The notes below the pieces were generated by a model. That model saw nothing but the letters and a program-made list of their open reading frames with translations, did no database searches and was not told the origin of the DNA. From Stenotrophomonas sp. PS02298 (GTDB taxonomy: Bacteria; Pseudomonadota; Gammaproteobacteria; Xanthomonadales; Xanthomonadaceae): a stretch of 63,866 nt of DNA. The position numbers and the translations under genes were made by a program. Below, piece after piece: positions 45,497 through 53,906 of the stretch; position 1 is the stretch's first letter, and the number at the start of each line of letters is the position of its first letter. The stretch lies in the NCBI RefSeq assembly GCF_029959445.1, contig NZ_JASCOR010000005.1:1-63866 (forward strand), in the 5' to 3' direction.

Positions 45497-47556
45497 GGGT
45501 AGGACTCAGGCGGCTCCCAGCCGCTGTCACGTAGCTGTCGGACCTGCTGTGCTTCAAGGAAGCTGGAGAGGCTGGTGTCGCGATGTAGGTCATCGGTGCC
45601 GGTGCGCTGCAGCGGTTCCTGGTGCTGCGGCGTGGCGGGCGTGGGAGCGCGCTTGTTGAACATCGGTGCCACGACCCCAGCCGAAGGCAGGTTCTCGGGT
45701 GGCGGGCTGGGCAGTTGGGCGGCCAGCTGGGCAGCAGTCATGCGGCGCTCTGCATCCAGCTGGGTCTGTGCTGCACGGCGGTACTGCTTACGGGCGCGGG
45801 CGTGTTCCTTCGCCGAAACGGTGTCGGCAAAGCCAACTGCAGCTATGCATTCGGCGGTGCCAATATGGACGTTTGCCAACGAGTAGACCTCCACGTTGGT
45901 GTGCAACGCTTCCGGATCGAAACGCAGCATCAACTTCTTGCCGGCGTGCGCTGACATGGCTTCGCACCAGTAGCGGTTTCCCGATAGGCGCACGCTGCCA
46001 TCGCGCTGGTCGGCAGTCACGACTTCGGTGGCTAACAAGAGCTGACGGAGCTGTTCGGTACTGGCCTTGCGAATGGTGGATTGTGCGTAGCTGGCGTTGA
46101 ACACCTGGTCGAAGCTGCGCTGGCCACCGCAAACGCGGGTGCGGCGTCCTTCACGAGCGTTGTGCGCAGCCACTTCTTCATTAACAACGCGAATGAACTG
46201 TTCCAGCGGCACAGCCTTGCTGCCGTAGTTCTCCGGCTTGGCATCTGGCTTGTTGCCTGTGTACGCACCGGCAAAGGCAGGATGCTTGGAAATGCGGTCG
46301 CAGAAATCACGCCAGGCACGTTCGATGGGCTTGGCCTGGCCGTGGTAGGGCGTAGCCCAATGGATCTGACAACCCAGCCCTGTGAGAATGCCAACCGGGT
46401 CATCCGGCTTCACCTTGAAGCGAAAGCGGTTGGCAATGCCGCCGGTCAGCATCTTGCTTGCGAAGCCGCGGCCGTTATCCAACCAAACTTTTTCCGGAAT
46501 GCCGTAGCGCTGGATCACGTCGCGGAAGGCGAAGCGGGCAAGGTCTGCCGACTCGGTTTCGGCGATGCGATAGCCCAGCATCTTTCCTGCGTACAGGTCT
46601 TGCACGCCGACCATGATGGGACGGGCGATGGTGCCGTCCGGCCAGCGGACAAACACGTCGAACTTATGGCCGTCGGCGTTGACCGCTTCTAGGGCGTGGA
46701 AGACAGAGCGGTCGCGCTCCTGCGCCGGGAACGTTCGGTCGAAAGCTTCGCGTCCCTTGCGAGCAAGGATCAGCACGCCTCGCGGCAGCTCTGCCTCAAT
46801 GCGGCGCTGGAATGTTTTGAGCGATGGGAGCGCCCAGCCGTTGACCTTGGCCAGCCGCTCCAAGCGCTCATAGCAGCTGTTTGCGCTGGGCTGCTCTACC
46901 CGTAGATAGTCGGCCTTGAAGGCGTCCCACGCTTCGGCAGGGATATCTGCAGTTGCGGTCCGCCCCGCGTAGGACGACACCAAGAAAGCCATGCGGTGCT
47001 GTTTTTCGACCGGCGAAATCAATGCAGCCCAGCGGCCAAGAGAGGCAACCGAAGCACCGCGCACGTTGTCGATCTGCAATTGCGCCGCAACGATGGCACG
47101 TGCATCCATGAGACGCCGACCCTCAGTCACAAGGAGTTCCACGGCCTGCAGGGCGCGCATACGGCGCTGCGCTTCCTCTTTAAGGTGCTGGGGCGCCGAT
47201 TCGTAGCGCTGCCATGCAGCTGCGATCTGCGCCTCGCTGTACCCCGTTGACTTGGAGGTTTTTACGGGCACCAAAACGGGCTGTTGCCGAAGCAAGATTG
47301 CTGCCTGAGTAGCCGTTGGAAAGCTCGTGATTGCGTACTCTCGCCCCCCCCCTTTACCAGGGCGGCGGCGGCTTTCCCAAACGTCTCTCTTAGCTATCCG
47401 CACTACCGCGCTATGGGTTTGAGGCATCCCCGGCAGGCCAGCTAGTTCGGCCGCGCTGTACCATCGAGCTATGGACATACCTTCATTTTCAGTAGGAACG
47501 GATTGGGACGAAGCGACCTTTAGCGAGGTCTTGGAGGGCATGTCTGTCACCGTCAT
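45493..47556 (-). CDS. Mu-type transposase A
   Basis: 687 residues (MuA has 663). Near the N-terminus is the Mu-type winged HTH (ARWYSAAELAGLPGMPQTHSAVVRIAKRDVWESRRRPGKGGGREY). The RNase H-like core carries Asp295 (VNADGHKFD), Asp360 (VWLDNGRGFAS) and Glu412 (KPIERAWRDF). A C-terminal beta-barrel and helical tail follow. It overlaps both neighbours by 4 bp. An internal start at 47478 is possible. Confidence 0.95.
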   Translation of the reverse strand: MTVTDMPSKTSLKVASSQSVPTENEGMSIARWYSAAELAGLPGMPQTHSAVVRIAKRDVWESRRRPGKGGGREYAITSFPTATQAAILLRQQPVLVPVKTSKSTGYSEAQIAAAWQRYESAPQHLKEEAQRRMRALQAVELLVTEGRRLMDARAIVAAQLQIDNVRGASVASLGRWAALISPVEKQHRMAFLVSSYAGRTATADIPAEAWDAFKADYLRVEQPSANSCYERLERLAKVNGWALPSLKTFQRRIEAELPRGVLILARKGREAFDRTFPAQERDRSVFHALEAVNADGHKFDVFVRWPDGTIARPIMVGVQDLYAGKMLGYRIAETESADLARFAFRDVIQRYGIPEKVWLDNGRGFASKMLTGGIANRFRFKVKPDDPVGILTGLGCQIHWATPYHGQAKPIERAWRDFCDRISKHPAFAGAYTGNKPDAKPENYGSKAVPLEQFIRVVNEEVAAHNAREGRRTRVCGGQRSFDQVFNASYAQSTIRKASTEQLRQLLLATEVVTADQRDGSVRLSGNRYWCEAMSAHAGKKLMLRFDPEALHTNVEVYSLANVHIGTAECIAAVGFADTVSAKEHARARKQYRRAAQTQLDAERRMTAAQLAAQLPSPPPENLPSAGVVAPMFNKRAPTPATPQHQEPLQRTGTDDLHRDTSLSSFLEAQQVRQLRDSGWEPPESYP

Positions 47557-47951
47557 GGGGTCCGCCTCTTTACGGCGAGAGATCGCACGGATTTACGTAG
47601 CCATGAGGTCAGCATGCGGAGAATGCTCCGTTCGATTTCCGGTGGATCTGGAAGCTGCTCTGGCTGTTCTTGCTTCGTTGCAGCAAGCTCTACCGCCTGC
47701 TGTTCCCTATACCGGCGTCGCATACGCGCCCAACTACGAGCATCTTCCGGCGAGCCATAGAGCGCTTCTTGCCGCCTTGGCGACCTATGCGTGGCGCACG
47801 ATTCGGGGATTTCCAGCTCAACAGCTATGGCTGGTGCCTGCGGTGTATTCGTTGCGTTTGCCGATGCTTCTGGAACAGCAGCTGTTTCCAGTGACTGTTC
47901 GCTCTGCAAAGGCTCCGCCTTGGATATGGAAGTAGGCGATCCTGGCAGCAT
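47553..47951 (-). CDS. Early protein upstream of the transposase, unknown
   Basis: 132 residues from the ATG at 47951, which overlaps the upstream stop. Low-complexity N-terminal half, then a basic segment (RSWARMRRRYREQQAVEL) and helices. No family recognised. Confidence 0.65.
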   Translation of the reverse strand: MLPGSPTSISKAEPLQSEQSLETAAVPEASANATNTPQAPAIAVELEIPESCATHRSPRRQEALYGSPEDARSWARMRRRYREQQAVELAATKQEQPEQLPDPPEIERSILRMLTSWLRKSVRSLAVKRRTP

Positions 47952-48403
47952 CACCGCACCTTCCTGGCAATATCTTTCAGGGCGCGGATCTCTTCGCTGG
48001 CCTGCTGGCGCACGCGCTCCAAACGCCCGATCTCGGCGTCGAGCGTGGCCGCTCCCAGCAGCAACTGGCCGCCGACGATTCCGCCATGCCATTCAGCCAG
48101 GCGCGTGCTGCTGCATACGATTTCCAGGACAGGGGCCAGCCAGAGCGGGCAGTTGAACTCTTCCCGACTCTCGGCGGTGTAGCCGTCCAGCATGTTCTTC
48201 GACACATCGCGGCCCGCCAGGCGGCTGGCTCGGGTGGCCACTTCCCAGCGGTCCATGCCCGCCGCACCGGCGTCTTTCAGCATGTCTCCCAGGAGGGCGC
48301 TGACGGTCGGGCGGTAATCCATGCTGCCGGGCACCGAGGCGGCCTGGCGCGGCAGGGCGAACATGTCGCCCGTGAGGGAGTCTGATCGGGCTTTGCGCTT
48401 CAT
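47951..48403 (-). CDS. Conserved-looking early protein, unknown
   Basis: 150 residues. SVPGSMDYRPTVSALLGDMLKDAGAAGMDRWEVATRASRLAGRDVSKNMLDGYTAESREEFNCPLWLAPVLE contains a helix-turn-helix-like part, then a C-terminal coiled coil (ATLDAEIGRLERVRQQASEEIRAL). Lies between the Ner-like gene and the transposase. May be a DNA-binding cofactor; inferred. Confidence 0.72.
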   Translation of the reverse strand: MKRKARSDSLTGDMFALPRQAASVPGSMDYRPTVSALLGDMLKDAGAAGMDRWEVATRASRLAGRDVSKNMLDGYTAESREEFNCPLWLAPVLEIVCSSTRLAEWHGGIVGGQLLLGAATLDAEIGRLERVRQQASEEIRALKDIARKVR

Positions 48404-48467
48404 ACGCCAAGGCCTCCAACTGGGTGGGTATGGGCCGGGTCTACCGGCTGCAGGGCACTGGGGTTCA

Positions 48468-48719
48468 TCACAGCTCTGCCGATTGCAGATTGCAGCTCGC
48501 GGAGCGGGTGGTAGGCTGGTCGTTGGCCGCCTTCATACCCAGGGCCACGGCAATGTCGTGGGCCTTCCCGAAGTGGCCTTTGTGTTGACCGTTGAGCACC
48601 CGGTAAACCTCGTTCCGGGTGTATCCATGGGCTTCGGCCCATGCGGTGATGGTTACGCCCTGCGAGCGCAGGCGCTGCTTGACCTGTTCCGAACTTATGA
48701 CCTTGGCGGGTCGGGACAT
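48468..48719 (-). CDS. Ner-like DNA-binding protein
   Basis: 83 residues from the ATG at 48719 (GGAG upstream). VKQRLRSQGVTITAWAEAHGYTRNEVYRVLNGQHKGHFGKAHDIAVALG is a phage HTH of the kind used by Ner-type negative early regulators. It is the first gene of the early operon and should turn down early transcription and the repressor promoter. Confidence 0.8.
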   Translation of the reverse strand: MSRPAKVISSEQVKQRLRSQGVTITAWAEAHGYTRNEVYRVLNGQHKGHFGKAHDIAVALGMKAANDQPTTRSASCNLQSAEL

Positions 48720-48766
48720 TTCTGGTGGCTCCGTGATGCGAATAAAGGGCGCGTATCTACGGGGCA

Positions 48767-48795
48767 AATATGCCGCAAGTTCTTGCTGTTGACAA
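48767..48795 (-). promoter_or_regulatory. Early promoter Pe
   Basis: Minus strand -35 TTGTCA (48790-48795), 17-bp spacer, -10 CATATT (48767-48772), about 48 bp before the Ner-like start. The elements overlap the operator dyad. Confidence 0.65.
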
Positions 48796-48808
48796 CAAGA
48801 ACTTGCGG
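48773..48808. promoter_or_regulatory. Perfect 13-bp inverted repeat operator between repressor and early operon
   Basis: CCGCAAGTTCTTG and its exact complement CAAGAACTTGCGG are separated by 10 bp holding TTGACA. The dyad centre lies between the divergent genes and covers the -35 region of Pe. A likely repressor or Ner operator. Confidence 0.8.
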
Positions 48809-48883
48809 TCAGGGTTGATTTTGGCCGGGCCTTAGCTGCCCGCTTTTAAATTAACTAATTAAATCAAGTGATTAGGTGCAACT

Positions 48884-49441
48884 GTGACGCCAAAAAACGT
48901 TGGTCAAAGTTCGGTCAACCTTCGGGAAGCAAACATTGACCCCTTCCCTGAGCGCATGAAGTTGCTGATAGAGCATTTCAAACCGCAAGGTGGTGTTGCA
49001 GAAATCGCAAGAAGATGCGGCTTTTCCGAGGCCGTGATTCGAAGTTGGCGCGACGGCGCGACTGATCCTTCCAGGGCTCGCTGTGTCCACCTCGCGCAAA
49101 CAACCGGGGTTTCGTTGCTGTGGCTCACGGCAGGGGACGGTTCAATGTGGCCAGAAACCACACAGGGAGACTTGGGGCAGTCGCAGGATGTGAGCCTAGA
49201 GACCCTCAAGCTGGCCGTGCAGACGGTTGAGGAGGCGCTCCAGATCGCGGATCTGCGCCTTTCGCCGGAAAAGGCGGGAGAGGTGGTCTCGCTGGTCTAC
49301 CAGCTGCTGTGTAGTGGCCTGGCAGAGGCGGAGATCATTCCGATCACCCGGCAGGCCTTGAACGTCGCAAAAGGAGATGCTGTTGATGCAAGCAGAGGCA
49401 AGGCGGCGCCTAGCCGCCAGGCTGCGGGGGGTAATCGTTAA
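48884..49441 (+). CDS. Lysogeny repressor (c-like), HTH
   Basis: 185 residues from a GTG at 48884 (AGGTG upstream; the start is not certain). The HTH is GGVAEIARRCGFSEAVIRSWRDGATDPSRARCVHLAQTTGVSLLWLTAG (about 36-85). The helical C-terminal half has no S24 protease motif, so SOS cleavage is not expected. Divergent from the early operon, as c is in Mu. Confidence 0.82.
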   Translation: MTPKNVGQSSVNLREANIDPFPERMKLLIEHFKPQGGVAEIARRCGFSEAVIRSWRDGATDPSRARCVHLAQTTGVSLLWLTAGDGSMWPETTQGDLGQSQDVSLETLKLAVQTVEEALQIADLRLSPEKAGEVVSLVYQLLCSGLAEAEIIPITRQALNVAKGDAVDASRGKAAPSRQAAGGNR

Positions 49442-49706
49442 TGCGGCACGCGAGGCGGCTCAGGGCCGCGTCTCTGCCATTGAGTTAGACCGGGACCAGC
49501 GGGGGCGATCACTTCGTGAAATACGAAGGATTTCAGATCGTTACGGCTGGTGGATGGTAGTCGAAGCGACGCTGGACCATTTGCGCGTGCCTACGTTGAG
49601 GGATCTGGATGATGGTCAGCTGCAGGCCTTGTCTGAGTACATGCGCCGCTCAGTAGACAATGCGATGGCTGCTTGTGATTTGGAAGATGATTTACCGGCC
49701 CGGTAA
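49386..49706 (+). CDS. Protein co-transcribed with the repressor, unknown
   Basis: 106 residues from the ATG at 49386, 9 nt after AAGGAG; it overlaps the repressor end by 56 bp in another frame. Basic helical sequence (QAEARRRLAARLRGVIVNAAREA), then RGRSLREIRRISDRYGWWMVVEATLDHLRVPTLRDLDDGQL. May help immunity or left-end control. No family recognised. Confidence 0.7.
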   Translation: MQAEARRRLAARLRGVIVNAAREAAQGRVSAIELDRDQRGRSLREIRRISDRYGWWMVVEATLDHLRVPTLRDLDDGQLQALSEYMRRSVDNAMAACDLEDDLPAR

Positions 49707-49728
49707 CGGGCTTTCAAACGCCATTTGA

Positions 49729-49757
49729 ACGGCCGCCGGCGTTGGCGGCCGTTTTTC
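49729..49757 (+). terminator. Terminator of the repressor operon
   Basis: Stem acggccgcc/ggcggccgt with 6-base loop, followed by TTTT, 22 nt after the last gene. Confidence 0.9.
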
Positions 49758-49926
49758 ATTTCAAGTGTCGTTTAGGGGGTTTCGAGCCTCTTTTGTCAAA
49801 CCTGATAGGTTTGCACCTGGCGCGGCCGATATCAGGCTGAAACGTCGGCGCTTCGGGCCTTTCGTCCCATTTCATCCCGTCTTATTTCGGCCAATCCCCT
49901 CTTATCAATCCATCAGTCCCCTAACA
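49758..49926. other. Genetic left end of the prophage, transposase-site region
   Basis: No gene. On the minus strand the end reads TGTTAGGGGACTG. AGGGGAYTG occurs at 49914-49922 and 49892-49900, 22 bp apart, matching the 22-bp spacing at the other end. Further GGGA-containing boxes follow to about 49860. Confidence 0.75.
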
Positions 49927-49985
49927 TTCGCTCCCTCCCTTGCGCGTAGCGAAGGGGAGGGTTGGGGAGGGGTGCTCTGGCTTTT
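49927..49985. repeat. Target duplication (right copy) and resumed host repeat
   Basis: TTCGC at 49927-49931 duplicates 14409-14413, then the ctccctccc...gggagggttggggaggggtgctctg host unit continues. Confidence 0.9.
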
Positions 49986-50050
49986 GCTTTGGTTGTCGAT
50001 CCAACCCCACCCCTCACCCCCAAACCACCCCAAGGCGCGACAATAGCGCC

Positions 50051-50776
50051 ATGCAAACGAACCAAGACCCAGCATCCAGCACGCCGCTGCTACTGCTGCC
50101 CGGCCTGCTCAACGACGCCACGCTGTGGCAGGCCCAGCTCGAAGCACTCGCCGACATCGCCGATTGCCAGGTCGGTGACCTCACCCAGCAAACCACCATG
50201 CGCGCGGTCGCCGAAGATGTGCTGGCCAAGGCCCCGGCGCAGTTCGCCCTGGCCGGCTTCTCCCTCGGTGGCTACGTCGCCCAGGAAATCCTGCGCATCG
50301 CCCCGCAGCGGGTGTTGAAACTGGCGCTGCTGGATACCTCGTTCAAACCCGACTCACCCGAGCGCGCCGCACAACGCCTGGCACAGCAGAACAGCGTCCG
50401 CCTGCCCGGTACCTTCCATGGTTTCGGCGACAAGCTGATGCGCAGCTACATCGATGCATCGCGGCTGGAGGATCATGCGCTGGTGGATACCGTGCGCAGC
50501 ATGACCGCGCGCCTCGGCGCGGAAGTATTCCTGCGCCAAAGCCAGCTGCAACGTGCGGACGGCAGCGAGGTCCTGCACGCCTGGCAGGGCCCGGCCTTGA
50601 TCATTTGCGGGCGCAACGATGCGATCACGCCGCTGTCCGTAAGCGAGCAGATGACCGCACTGATGCCGCGATCAACGCTGGTGGTGATCGAGGACTGCGG
50701 CCATCTGGCGCCGTTGGAAAAGCCCGAGGAAGTGAACGCAGCGATGCGCGCGTGGCTGCTGTCTACGCCGGGTTGA
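50051..50776 (+). CDS. Alpha/beta hydrolase
   Basis: 241 residues from the ATG at 50051. PLLLLPGLLNDATLWQAQLEAL, nucleophile elbow GFSLGG (about 75-80), Asp in CGRNDAITP and His in CGHLAPLEKPEEV form the triad. The substrate is unknown; MhpC/BioH-like enzymes are the nearest kind. It ends 6 bp from the convergent reductase. Confidence 0.88.
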   Translation: MQTNQDPASSTPLLLLPGLLNDATLWQAQLEALADIADCQVGDLTQQTTMRAVAEDVLAKAPAQFALAGFSLGGYVAQEILRIAPQRVLKLALLDTSFKPDSPERAAQRLAQQNSVRLPGTFHGFGDKLMRSYIDASRLEDHALVDTVRSMTARLGAEVFLRQSQLQRADGSEVLHAWQGPALIICGRNDAITPLSVSEQMTALMPRSTLVVIEDCGHLAPLEKPEEVNAAMRAWLLSTPG

Positions 50777-50782
50777 TCGATT

Positions 50783-51583
50783 TCAATCCCAAGCCGGGGC
50801 GATCCCCGGGTTGGCCACGCGCTCACCCCGATCCAGCTCCGCGATCCGTGCCATGTCCTCGGCATCCAGCCGCAGCTGCGCCGCCTGCAGGTTGCCGGCA
50901 AGGTTCTCGCGCTTGGTCGACGACGGAATCACCGCATAGCCCTGTTGCAGCGCCCACGCCAACGCGACCTGTGCGGTGCTTGCCTGGTGCTTGTCGGCAA
51001 TGGCCTGGATCACCGGGTCCTTCAGCACCGCGCCATAGGCCAGACTCATGAACGCGGTGACAGGGATGCCTTGCTCACGCAGGTAGGCGATCAGGGCGCG
51101 GTTCTGCAGGTAGGGATGCACTTCGATCTGGTTGGTGGCGATGGCATCGGCGCCGAGGATGGCGATGGCCTGACGGGTCAGGTCGATGGTGAAGTTGGAA
51201 ACACCAATCGCCTTGGTCAAACCCAGTGCCTTGGCTTCGCGTAGCGCGCCCAGGAACTCGGCCATAGGCACTTCGTCCTTGGGCGAGGGCCAGTGGATCA
51301 GGGTCAGGTCGACGTGATCGGTGCGCAGCTTGCGCAGGCTCTCGCGCAGGCTGGCAAGCAGGTCGTCATGGTGGAAGTTGCTGATCCAGATCTTGGTGGT
51401 CAGGAACAGCTGCTCGCGCGGCACCGTGCCGCTGGCGATTGCCGCACCAAGGTCGGCTTCGTTCTCGTAGATCTGCGCAGTGTCGAAGGCGCGGTAGCCA
51501 AGTTCCAATGCGTTGTGCACGGAGTCGGTGAGTACCTGGTCCTTGAGGCGGTAGGTGCCAAGGCCGATAGCGGGAATAGTCAT
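50783..51583 (-). CDS. dkgB: Aldo/keto reductase, 2,5-diketo-gluconate reductase type
   Basis: 266 residues (DkgB 267). [12 protein letters not shown], Asp/Tyr in [14 protein letters not shown], Lys in TTKIW, His in LTLIHWP, and NADPH-site [12 protein letters not shown]. It reduces alpha-keto aldehydes such as methylglyoxal. Confidence 0.9.
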   Translation of the reverse strand: MTIPAIGLGTYRLKDQVLTDSVHNALELGYRAFDTAQIYENEADLGAAIASGTVPREQLFLTTKIWISNFHHDDLLASLRESLRKLRTDHVDLTLIHWPSPKDEVPMAEFLGALREAKALGLTKAIGVSNFTIDLTRQAIAILGADAIATNQIEVHPYLQNRALIAYLREQGIPVTAFMSLAYGAVLKDPVIQAIADKHQASTAQVALAWALQQGYAVIPSSTKRENLAGNLQAAQLRLDAEDMARIAELDRGERVANPGIAPAWD

Positions 51584-51664
51584 TCAAATCTCCATAAATT
51601 CGCGCTTACAGGTTACGCCGTGCAGCGCGAACAAAAACCCAAGGGGAAGTAACAGCGTGTTCCG

Positions 51665-52879
51665 TCAATGCGCGCTGACGGCAATGCCGTTGGCGCGCAC
51701 ATCCAATCCATCGCGGCGATCCAGCCGGCCGCTCAGTACGGTCAGTGCCAGCGCACCCAACACCACCAGCGCGCCAATCCATGGCGTATGCATCAGGCCG
51801 ATGTGATCGACCACCAGGCCGCCGAGCGATGCACCCAGCGCGATGCCGATGTTGAAGGCGGCGATGTTCAGGCCGGAGGCGACATCGGTTGCCTCCGGCA
51901 CGAAGCGCTGTGCCTGCTTGACCACATACACCTGCAGGCCCGGCACATTGCCAAAGGCCACTGCGCCCAACGCCAGCACGGTCAACAGCACCAACCAGCG
52001 GTTGTAGGCGGTGAAGGTGAGCACAAGCAACACCAGCGCGAGCAGGCCGAAGATCAGCGTCAACGCGGGAATCGGACCGCGGCGGTCAGCCAGGCGCCCG
52101 CCCCACAGATTGCCGATGGCCACCGAGACGCCGTAGACCAGCAGCACCGCGCTCACCGCATTGACCGAGAAGCCGCTGACGTCCTGCAGGATCGAGGCGA
52201 GGAAGGTGAAGGACAGGAAGGTGCCGCCATAACCCAGCGCAGTCATTGCATAGACCAGCAGCAAGCGCGGCTGCGCCAGCACCGCGAACTGCTGGCCGAA
52301 CGTGGCAGGCGCGCTGCGCGGCAGGTCGCGTGGCACGAACAGCAGGCTGCCGAGCAGGGCGATCACGCCCAACGCAGCCACCGCCAGGAAGGTCGCACGC
52401 CAGCCCAGGTGCTGGCCGATGAAGGTGCCCAGCGGCACGCCGGTGACCAGCGCCACGGTCAGCCCGGTGAACATGATCGCGATCGCACTGGCAGCCTTGT
52501 CCTTGGGCACCACCGAGGTGGCGATGATCGAGCCGATCGAGAAGAACACGCCGTGTGCCAAGCCGGTCAACACCCGCGCCACGATCAACGAGCCATAGCC
52601 CGGTGCCATCCACGCGATCAGGTTGCCGACGGTGAACAGCAGCATCAGCGCGACCAGCAAGGCCTTGCGCGGCACCCGTCCGGTCAGGGCGGTGAGTACC
52701 GGCGCACCCACGGCAACGCCCAAGGCATAGAGCGAAACCAGCAGGCCAGCCGAAGGCAGGCTGACATGCAGGTCGGCGGCAATGGTCGGGATCAAGCCGA
52801 CGATGACAAATTCTGTGGTGCCGATGGCGAACGCACCCAGCGTCAGCGCCAGCAAGGCAAGGGGAATACCGCGTGACAT
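51665..52879 (-). CDS. MFS exporter (DHA1 family, AraJ/sugar-efflux-like)
   Basis: 404 residues from the ATG at 52879; the frame is open upstream but that part is antisense to the LysR gene. Twelve hydrophobic segments, with FAIGTTEFVIVGLIPTIAADLHVSLPSAG at the start and GRVPRKALLV as the loop 2-3 motif. Probably a drug or sugar exporter controlled by the divergent regulator. Confidence 0.88.
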   Translation of the reverse strand: MSRGIPLALLALTLGAFAIGTTEFVIVGLIPTIAADLHVSLPSAGLLVSLYALGVAVGAPVLTALTGRVPRKALLVALMLLFTVGNLIAWMAPGYGSLIVARVLTGLAHGVFFSIGSIIATSVVPKDKAASAIAIMFTGLTVALVTGVPLGTFIGQHLGWRATFLAVAALGVIALLGSLLFVPRDLPRSAPATFGQQFAVLAQPRLLLVYAMTALGYGGTFLSFTFLASILQDVSGFSVNAVSAVLLVYGVSVAIGNLWGGRLADRRGPIPALTLIFGLLALVLLVLTFTAYNRWLVLLTVLALGAVAFGNVPGLQVYVVKQAQRFVPEATDVASGLNIAAFNIGIALGASLGGLVVDHIGLMHTPWIGALVVLGALALTVLSGRLDRRDGLDVRANGIAVSAH

Positions 52880-52956
52880 GGGCGAATCCTTGGAAAGGGC
52901 TGCGCAGTGTGACGGCGGAACTCTTGCAAAAAAATGCGGTTTCTCACCAATTACTA

Positions 52957-52971
52957 TTGATTTAAAGTCAA
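52957..52971. promoter_or_regulatory. Putative LysR-type operator
   Basis: ttga-N7-tcaa (T-N11-A type) lies in the 121-bp gap between the divergent MFS and LysR genes. Confidence 0.45.
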
Positions 52972-53000
52972 CAATATTCCATCGCCACCTGGCCGCCCCC

Positions 53001-53906
53001 ATGAAAACCACTCTGGATGAAATGCAGGCTTTCATCGCGGTAATCGATACCGGCTCGATCACCGCTGCGGCCGAGCAGCTGGGCCAGACCACCTCGGGCG
53101 TCAGCCGGGCGCTGGGACGGCTGGAAGAGAAGCTCGGCACCACCTTGCTGACCCGCACCACGCGCCGCCTGCAGCTCACCGACGAAGGCGAGACCTTCCT
53201 GGCCCAGGCCCGCGCCATCGTCGCCTCGGTGGATGCCGCCGAAGAGCAGATCGCCGCACGCCGGGGCACGCCGTCCGGGAGGTTGCGGGTGGATGCGGCG
53301 ATGCCGTTCATGCTGCACGTGATCGCGCCGCTGGTGGCGGGCTACCGTGCGCGCTACCCGCAGGTGGCGCTGGAGCTCAACAGCAGCGAGCGCTACATCG
53401 ACCTGCTGGAACGGCGCACCGACGTGGCGATCCGCATTGGTCCGCTGGCGGACTCCACCCTGCATGCCCGGCCCTTGGGTCACAGCCGCCTGCGTGTACT
53501 GGCCAGCCCGGCCTACCTGCAGCAGCACGGCACACCGAAGAACGTGGCGCAGCTGCAGGGGCATACCTTGCTGGGCTTCAACGAACCGGATTCGCTGAAT
53601 CATTGGCCGTTGCAGGGTGAAGACGGCGAGCGCCTGCACGTGCGCCCCGCATTGGCGGTATCCAGCGGCGAGATCCTGCACCGGTTGGCCCTGGAGGGCG
53701 TCGGCATCGTCTGCCTGTCCGACTTCCTCACCGAAGCGGCACGTGCGCGTGGCGAGCTGGTGCAGGTGTTGCCGAAACTGACCTTGGATGCGCGCCAACC
53801 GATCCACGCCGTGTACTACCGCAACACCGCGGTATCCGCGCGCATCAGCTCCTTCCTCGACTACCTGGCCGAAGCAATGGCCCAACCGTTTGTGGGAGCG
53901 GCGTAA
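53001..53906 (+). CDS. LysR-family regulator
   Basis: 301 residues from the ATG at 53001. The winged HTH (about 1-60: MQAFIAVIDTGSITAAAEQLGQTTSGVSRALGRLEEKLGTTLLTRTTRRLQLTDEG) and the periplasmic-binding-like effector domain place it in the CrgA/DsdC-like group. Divergent from the MFS gene, which it likely controls together with itself. Confidence 0.92.
   Translation: MKTTLDEMQAFIAVIDTGSITAAAEQLGQTTSGVSRALGRLEEKLGTTLLTRTTRRLQLTDEGETFLAQARAIVASVDAAEEQIAARRGTPSGRLRVDAAMPFMLHVIAPLVAGYRARYPQVALELNSSERYIDLLERRTDVAIRIGPLADSTLHARPLGHSRLRVLASPAYLQQHGTPKNVAQLQGHTLLGFNEPDSLNHWPLQGEDGERLHVRPALAVSSGEILHRLALEGVGIVCLSDFLTEAARARGELVQVLPKLTLDARQPIHAVYYRNTAVSARISSFLDYLAEAMAQPFVGAA

Larger units (their letters stand above)
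14414..49926 (-). mobile_element. Complete Mu-like transposable prophage, 35.5 kb
   Basis: The right end (14414, TGTAAGCGG) and the left end (49926, minus-strand TGTTAGGGG) form imperfect inverted repeats with terminal TG/CA. In the first 31 bases 21 match, and both ends carry a 22-bp internal periodicity. A 5-bp duplication flanks the element. Repressor, transposase A/B, Mor activator, and complete lysis, head and contractile-tail modules are present in Mu order. No frameshift or truncation was seen in the essential genes, so it may be functional. Confidence 0.95.

Noticed and set aside
47471-47935. 154-codon plus-strand frame upstream of the transposase
   Set aside because: Antisense to two tightly coupled early genes; no independent signal.
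14414-49926. Site-specific integration at a tRNA
   Set aside because: No tRNA gene and no integrase; a DDE transposase and 5-bp duplication fit random transposition.
51668-52876. 402-codon frame antisense to the MFS gene
   Set aside because: Shadow; Gln/Arg/His-rich.
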